The position numbers and the translations under genes were made by a program. Of a stretch of DNA of 10,347 nt, positions 7,712 through 10,347 are shown piece by piece. Each line of letters starts with the position of its first letter. Position 1 is the stretch's first letter. Source of the DNA: Bacteriovoracaceae bacterium UBA7317 (lineage in GTDB: Bacteria > Bdellovibrionota > Bacteriovoracia > Bacteriovoracales > Bacteriovoracaceae). Location of the stretch: NCBI GenBank assembly GCA_002474345.1, contig DKQD01000165.1:1-10347 (forward strand), in the 5' to 3' direction. The notes under the pieces are model-generated. The model made no database searches, had not been told where the DNA came from, and worked only from the letters and a program-made list of their open reading frames with translations.

Positions 7712-8512
7712 TTAATCTGAGCTTACTTTCTTCTTTTTCTTTTTCTTCTTCTTTTTCTTCTTTTTTCCACCAGCAGGTTTCTTTTTCTTTTTCATATAAT
7801 AGAAAGCAGCGCCACCAATTAAGAGACCCGCAAGGATTAAAAGCAGTAGATCATCACCACCAGACTTCTTTTTCCCTCTTTTTTTCTGATTGACTCCAAT
7901 TCCAAATTTATTGCCTGAATCAGGAATATAAACGTCATCACCAAGGAGGTCTTCGCTTTTCTTTTTTAAGTTAAGACCTCCCTTTGCAGCAGATTTTCTC
8001 TGACGAAAAACCCTCAACGTCGATACCATTCGATCAAAAACTGATTGGTAAGAAGCATAGTGAACTCTAGATACTGAGAATGTTACGGCGATCCCTAGAT
8101 CTTCCTTAACAGTTGCGAGGTACCGAGTATAAAATCCTGGGACTTCACTCGCTAAATGAAGAGCGTCAATCCACTGATGCCTATTAATAATTTTCATGGA
8201 AGCATATTTAGGCTCAGAAACTTGGGTTTTTCTTCCCGGTATTTTGAAGGCCTTGCTTTTTTTAAGATAGGCTTGGTACTGATCTAAAGAGTCTTGAGAG
8301 CCTCTCAATTTAGCCGCTAAAATTATTATGGCCTCTTTCTTTCTCTCTTTACTAGAGCTCTGACAAACCCATTCTAATCCCTCTAAAACACATTCCCAGC
8401 CTGGTGGGAGCTCAAATTCACAATATTTAGTCGCAAATTTCTTGGCCTCTGCCATTTGGCAAAAGCTCGAAAAGATAATGACAATTAAACTAAATTTTAT
8501 TCGGCTGATCAT
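7712..8512 (-). CDS. Signal-peptide protein with PsbP/Mog1-like domain, C-terminal membrane helix and poly-Lys tail
   Basis: I start it at ATG 8512 (266 residues), which begins directly with a signal peptide MISRIKFSLIVIIFSSF..., likely cleaved after AEA at 23. A GTG 21 bases upstream (8533) is in frame but poorly spaced from the nearest strong ribosome site. Residues about 27-170 (FELPPGW, DQYQAYLKK, YTRYLATV, SYQSVFDRMVSTLRVF) follow the spacing of PsbP/Mog1-like domains, small secreted alpha/beta domains; this is a pattern-based inference. Three Cys early in the mature protein (CEF, WEC, VCQ) could form a disulfide. A Gly/Lys/Asp-rich linker precedes one transmembrane helix at about 222-239 (LLLLILAGLLIGGAAFYY), then five Lys, PAGG, thirteen Lys and VSSD. 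The topology predicted by the positive-inside rule is domain outside the cytoplasm and Lys tail inside. The function is unknown. The gene converges on the exported-protein gene on the plus strand. Confidence 0.8.
   Translation of the reverse strand: MISRIKFSLIVIIFSSFCQMAEAKKFATKYCEFELPPGWECVLEGLEWVCQSSSKERKKEAIIILAAKLRGSQDSLDQYQAYLKKSKAFKIPGRKTQVSEPKYASMKIINRHQWIDALHLASEVPGFYTRYLATVKEDLGIAVTFSVSRVHYASYQSVFDRMVSTLRVFRQRKSAAKGGLNLKKKSEDLLGDDVYIPDSGNKFGIGVNQKKRGKKKSGGDDLLLLILAGLLIGGAAFYYMKKKKKPAGGKKKKKKKKKKKKKVSSD
7760..7766 (-). other. Possible -1 slippery heptamer A AAA AAG at start of the poly-Lys codons
   Basis: The codons GGA AAA AAG open the 13-Lys run, giving A AAA AAG in the reading frame, the heptamer known from dnaX and several insertion elements. 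After a -1 slip the frame stays open past the normal stop and replaces most Lys by Glu. Whether it is used is unknown; Lys runs create such strings by chance. Confidence 0.25.
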
Positions 8513-8519
8513 TAATCTA

Positions 8520-8543
8520 TTACCTTGATACACTTTTCAACAT
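8520..8543 (-). CDS. Possible 7-codon leader minicistron
   Basis: AGAGGAGA (8547-8554) is the strongest ribosome site in front of the poly-Lys-tail gene, but it points at ATG 8543, which reads seven codons (MLKSVSR) and stops at 8520-8522. That stop is 7 bases before ATG 8512. Either this is a leader that feeds ribosomes to the main start, or the site serves GTG 8533 with a long spacer. Confidence 0.3.
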   Translation of the reverse strand: MLKSVSR

Positions 8544-8626
8544 AAATCTCCTCTAATTTTACCTGATAATTTGGCAACGCCACAACTAGGCGGAAAGAAG
8601 TCATAGAATGGACGAAATACTTTTAC

Positions 8627-9802
8627 CTAAAGCTTTCCTCGAACAATAAGGCCAGGTTTCAAAGGCCGATCAATGTACTTTTTTATAATTTTTAGGATAG
8701 ACCAATTTGGTTTTGTTTCATAAACAACACCAGTACCAACCAAGACATTCCTCCCACGAAAATCACTTTCATAAATATCCATCTTCATACCTTTTTCTAT
8801 ATACTGGTTATAGCCTTTATCAAGCTTTGCAAAGCCTCCTCTAGGAGAAACCTTTGTTATAGTGGCATCAAGATCGTACTCCTTAAACTTTTTCTTTTTC
8901 CTCTTTCTTTTAGACAATCCCTCCGATTGCCAAACAAGATTTATACCAAAACCCCAACCAATATCTGTTGAAAAACCTGATATAACTTGTTCAAAACTTC
9001 CACCAACACCCCACCTCTCAAAATATTTCATGAAGGCAATATGGCCAACCATTAAGCTCCGATTAACACTGCTATATAACTCGGAAGGAGAATTATCAGG
9101 TATTTCTATTCCAGGTTTGTTTTCCGGATCTTGGGAATATGGATCCTGCTTTAAAGAAAAATTTCCCTTGAGACCAGCTTGAACCCCCCAACCTTTCTCT
9201 TCCCACAGAAGTCCAAACTGGTAAGGAATCTCCGAACTTAATCCACTCGGTGGTCTTTTATATCCCCCGCTAGAAACGAGTGCGAAGCTTTTTGACAATT
9301 TTAAGCTCCCAATTAGGTCAAAACCAACTTCCTGTCCTTCATCACCTAGAGCTAGTGGCATGGTTGGATTTGCTTCTCTTGGAGCTGAAAAAAGGGCCGT
9401 TTTATAATAAATATTCCAAGCAAAGAGAAAGTTGCCTAGAGGTCTCATCTTGTATTTACTTGAAAGATATAGAGACTCAACACCAAAGATGGAACCATTA
9501 TAATTTTCGGTTTTAGAACTATTCATCCTAAGGTTAACACCCCCTGATATATCCAAACTTTTACCAAGTCCATAAGCAAAATTAAGAAGTAAATCATCTT
9601 TTCTAAAATAATCTGAAGCGCTAAATTTTAAAGTTTCACCTAAGTCACTATAAGCCCCTGTCGATTGAAAAGATTTAAACCTAAAACCGACCTTCATGGA
9701 TTTTTCATTAATTGTATGGGACGGAGTCTGGGGAATATCAAAGGCCTGCACAATAGAGCAACAAAAACTTACCAATAGGAATATCAAACTTAGCTGTTTC
9801 AC
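8627..9802 (-). CDS. Secreted beta-barrel-like outer-membrane protein with C-terminal SH3-like domain
   Basis: This 391-residue protein starts at GTG 9802, which overlaps the TGA of the upstream kinase gene as GTGA and has GGAG 5 bases before it. A signal peptide (MKQLSLIFLLVSF..., likely cleaved after VQA at 20) leads into residues about 33-295 of alternating, aromatic- and Gly-rich strands (MKVGFRFKSF, LLLNFAYGLGKSLDISGGV, GVQAGLKGNFSL, GWGFGINLVWQ), typical of a 12-strand-scale outer-membrane barrel. Instead of ending there, it continues through a very basic linker (KRKRKKKKFK, 298-307) into about 82 residues (310-391) that resemble the SH3-like C-terminal domain of FlgT-type proteins: ATITKV, GGFAKLDKG, IEKGMKMDIYE, GTGVVYE, LKPGLIVRGKL. 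The fold call for each part is pattern-based. It is probably cotranscribed with the kinase, so it may be sensed by or controlled with that kinase. Confidence 0.75.
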   Translation of the reverse strand: MKQLSLIFLLVSFCCSIVQAFDIPQTPSHTINEKSMKVGFRFKSFQSTGAYSDLGETLKFSASDYFRKDDLLLNFAYGLGKSLDISGGVNLRMNSSKTENYNGSIFGVESLYLSSKYKMRPLGNFLFAWNIYYKTALFSAPREANPTMPLALGDEGQEVGFDLIGSLKLSKSFALVSSGGYKRPPSGLSSEIPYQFGLLWEEKGWGVQAGLKGNFSLKQDPYSQDPENKPGIEIPDNSPSELYSSVNRSLMVGHIAFMKYFERWGVGGSFEQVISGFSTDIGWGFGINLVWQSEGLSKRKRKKKKFKEYDLDATITKVSPRGGFAKLDKGYNQYIEKGMKMDIYESDFRGRNVLVGTGVVYETKPNWSILKIIKKYIDRPLKPGLIVRGKL

Positions 9803-10347
9803 GCCCTCTCCTTTTTTTCTCCATCAAAGGACCCTGATTCTGCTGCTTTTAAAGGTAGCCATATTTCGCTTTTCCATACTGTATCTCTTTTAGAGAATTT
9901 AAATCTTCCTTCTTGCTCTAAGCAATTTTTTTCAATGGACCTTAAACCAAAACTTGTTTCTAATGATTTTTCCGAAGAGTAGACCTTTGTTTTATTGAAA
10001 TTATTTTCAACGACTATATGAAAAAAACCTTCTTTTATACCAAAGTGAACAGATATATCACGGCCACCGTGGTCTGAAATATTTTTCATCAAGTTTCCAA
10101 AAATTCTGTAAAAGGAAGCATAATGTATTAAATCTTTTTCTTTTTTAATTTTTAAAACGTGATTACTGAGGGATATAACCCTTTCTAAAAATTTTCCATT
10201 TTGGCATTCTGGTACAAAATAAACGAGAAGGCGCTTAGCTCCCTCAATGGCTTTTTTAACTTCAACATAATCATCTAAAACTTCTAAATTCTTGTGGCCT
10301 TCACGAAAATGGTCCCTAAATAAAAGTTGAAGGGATTCAACTTCGCT
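9799..10347 (-). CDS. Sensor histidine kinase, C-terminal ATPase part (5' partial)
   Basis: The frame is open to the right edge; 182 C-terminal residues are visible. The segment FYRIFGNLMKNISDHGG (N-box, Asn89 counted from the edge) is followed by strands DISVHFGI and FHIVVENNF, then SSEKSLETSFGLRSIEKN with the G2-type Gly-Leu at 134-135, and EGRFKF ... SEIWLPL, the usual end of a GHKL ATPase domain. The classical G1 DxGxG is absent; ENN at 114-116 occupies its place, as in the shorter AgrC-like (HATPase_c_5) ATPase domains. The sensor and phosphoacceptor histidine regions lie mostly outside the window, so the signal is unknown. A charged tail follows the domain. The last four bases overlap the start of the barrel-like protein gene, indicating one operon and translational coupling. 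Confidence 0.75.
   Translation of the reverse strand, partial: SEVESLQLLFRDHFREGHKNLEVLDDYVEVKKAIEGAKRLLVYFVPECQNGKFLERVISLSNHVLKIKKEKDLIHYASFYRIFGNLMKNISDHGGRDISVHFGIKEGFFHIVVENNFNKTKVYSSEKSLETSFGLRSIEKNCLEQEGRFKFSKRDTVWKSEIWLPLKAAESGSFDGEKKERA
9808..9813 (-). promoter_or_regulatory. Ribosome binding site inside the kinase gene for the coupled GTG start
   Basis: AAGGAG, with a 5-base spacer to GTG 9802, lies within the last codons of the kinase gene. It fixes the overlapping start of the barrel-like protein. Confidence 0.7.

Noticed and set aside
7669..7893. Plus-strand frame starting GTG behind a GGAGG, Ser/Phe-rich
   Set aside because: It is the mirror of the Lys codons on the minus strand (TTC/TCT from AAG/AAA). 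The GGAGG encodes Glu-Glu at the end of the preceding gene.
8513..8533. GTG 8533 as start of the poly-Lys-tail gene
   Set aside because: It would add seven polar residues before the signal peptide, and its spacing from the strong ribosome site is too long; ATG 8512 fits better.
8578..8592. CGCC/GGCG hairpin between the two minus-strand envelope genes
   Set aside because: Four pairs with a seven-base loop and no following T-run on the minus strand; too weak for a terminator.
8862..9182. Plus-strand frames opposite the barrel-like gene (also 9280-9516 and 9696-9893)
   Set aside because: They are antisense to a gene with signal peptide, coupled start and consistent beta pattern, and show no protein-like features of their own.

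Overview
The window is AT-rich (roughly one-third G+C by eye) and carries compact bacterial genes with AGGAG-type ribosome binding sites and several GTG/TTG starts. Many products have Sec signal peptides, outer-membrane-like beta structure and very Lys-rich segments. This style, together with a menaquinone gene, a dodecin and stand-alone signalling domains, suggests a Gram-negative bacterium. A marine Bdellovibrio-like predator (Bacteriovorax/Halobacteriovorax group) is my best guess. That guess is an inference from general style, not a match I could check.

Left part, plus strand (1-3015): the 3' part of a large, probably surface or outer-membrane protein runs in from the left edge (beta-propeller-like repeats followed by beta-barrel-like sequence). 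It is followed by a dodecin flavin-binding protein, a GC-rich hairpin, a single-domain response regulator, and a small ribbon-helix-helix-like protein with a Lys/Ser/Glu/Pro tail built on a 24-bp tandem repeat.

Middle, plus strand (3016-7679): an intergenic region with an 11-bp perfect inverted repeat precedes a 740-residue protein that fuses two menaquinone enzymes, o-succinylbenzoate-CoA ligase (MenE) and the MenH alpha/beta hydrolase. After a 240-bp AT-rich gap with no convincing promoter comes a 664-residue exported or membrane protein of unknown function, with several hydrophobic segments, a Cys cluster and a strongly charged C-terminus.

Right part, minus strand (7712-10347), convergent with the above: reading in its own direction, the C-terminal ATPase part of a sensor histidine kinase enters from the right edge. 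It overlaps by GTGA a secreted beta-barrel-like protein with an extra C-terminal SH3-like domain. About 115 bp later comes a signal-peptide protein with a PsbP/Mog1-like domain, one C-terminal transmembrane helix and a poly-lysine tail. These genes look like a small envelope plus signalling cluster.

No rRNA, tRNA, CRISPR array, transposase or attachment site was seen. No gene-free stretch exceeds 300 bases; the largest are 5445-5684, 3016-3221 and 2400-2553. The least explained parts are the MenE-MenH fusion, the barrel gene coupled to a kinase gene, and the two exported proteins with charged tails that face each other at the convergent junction.
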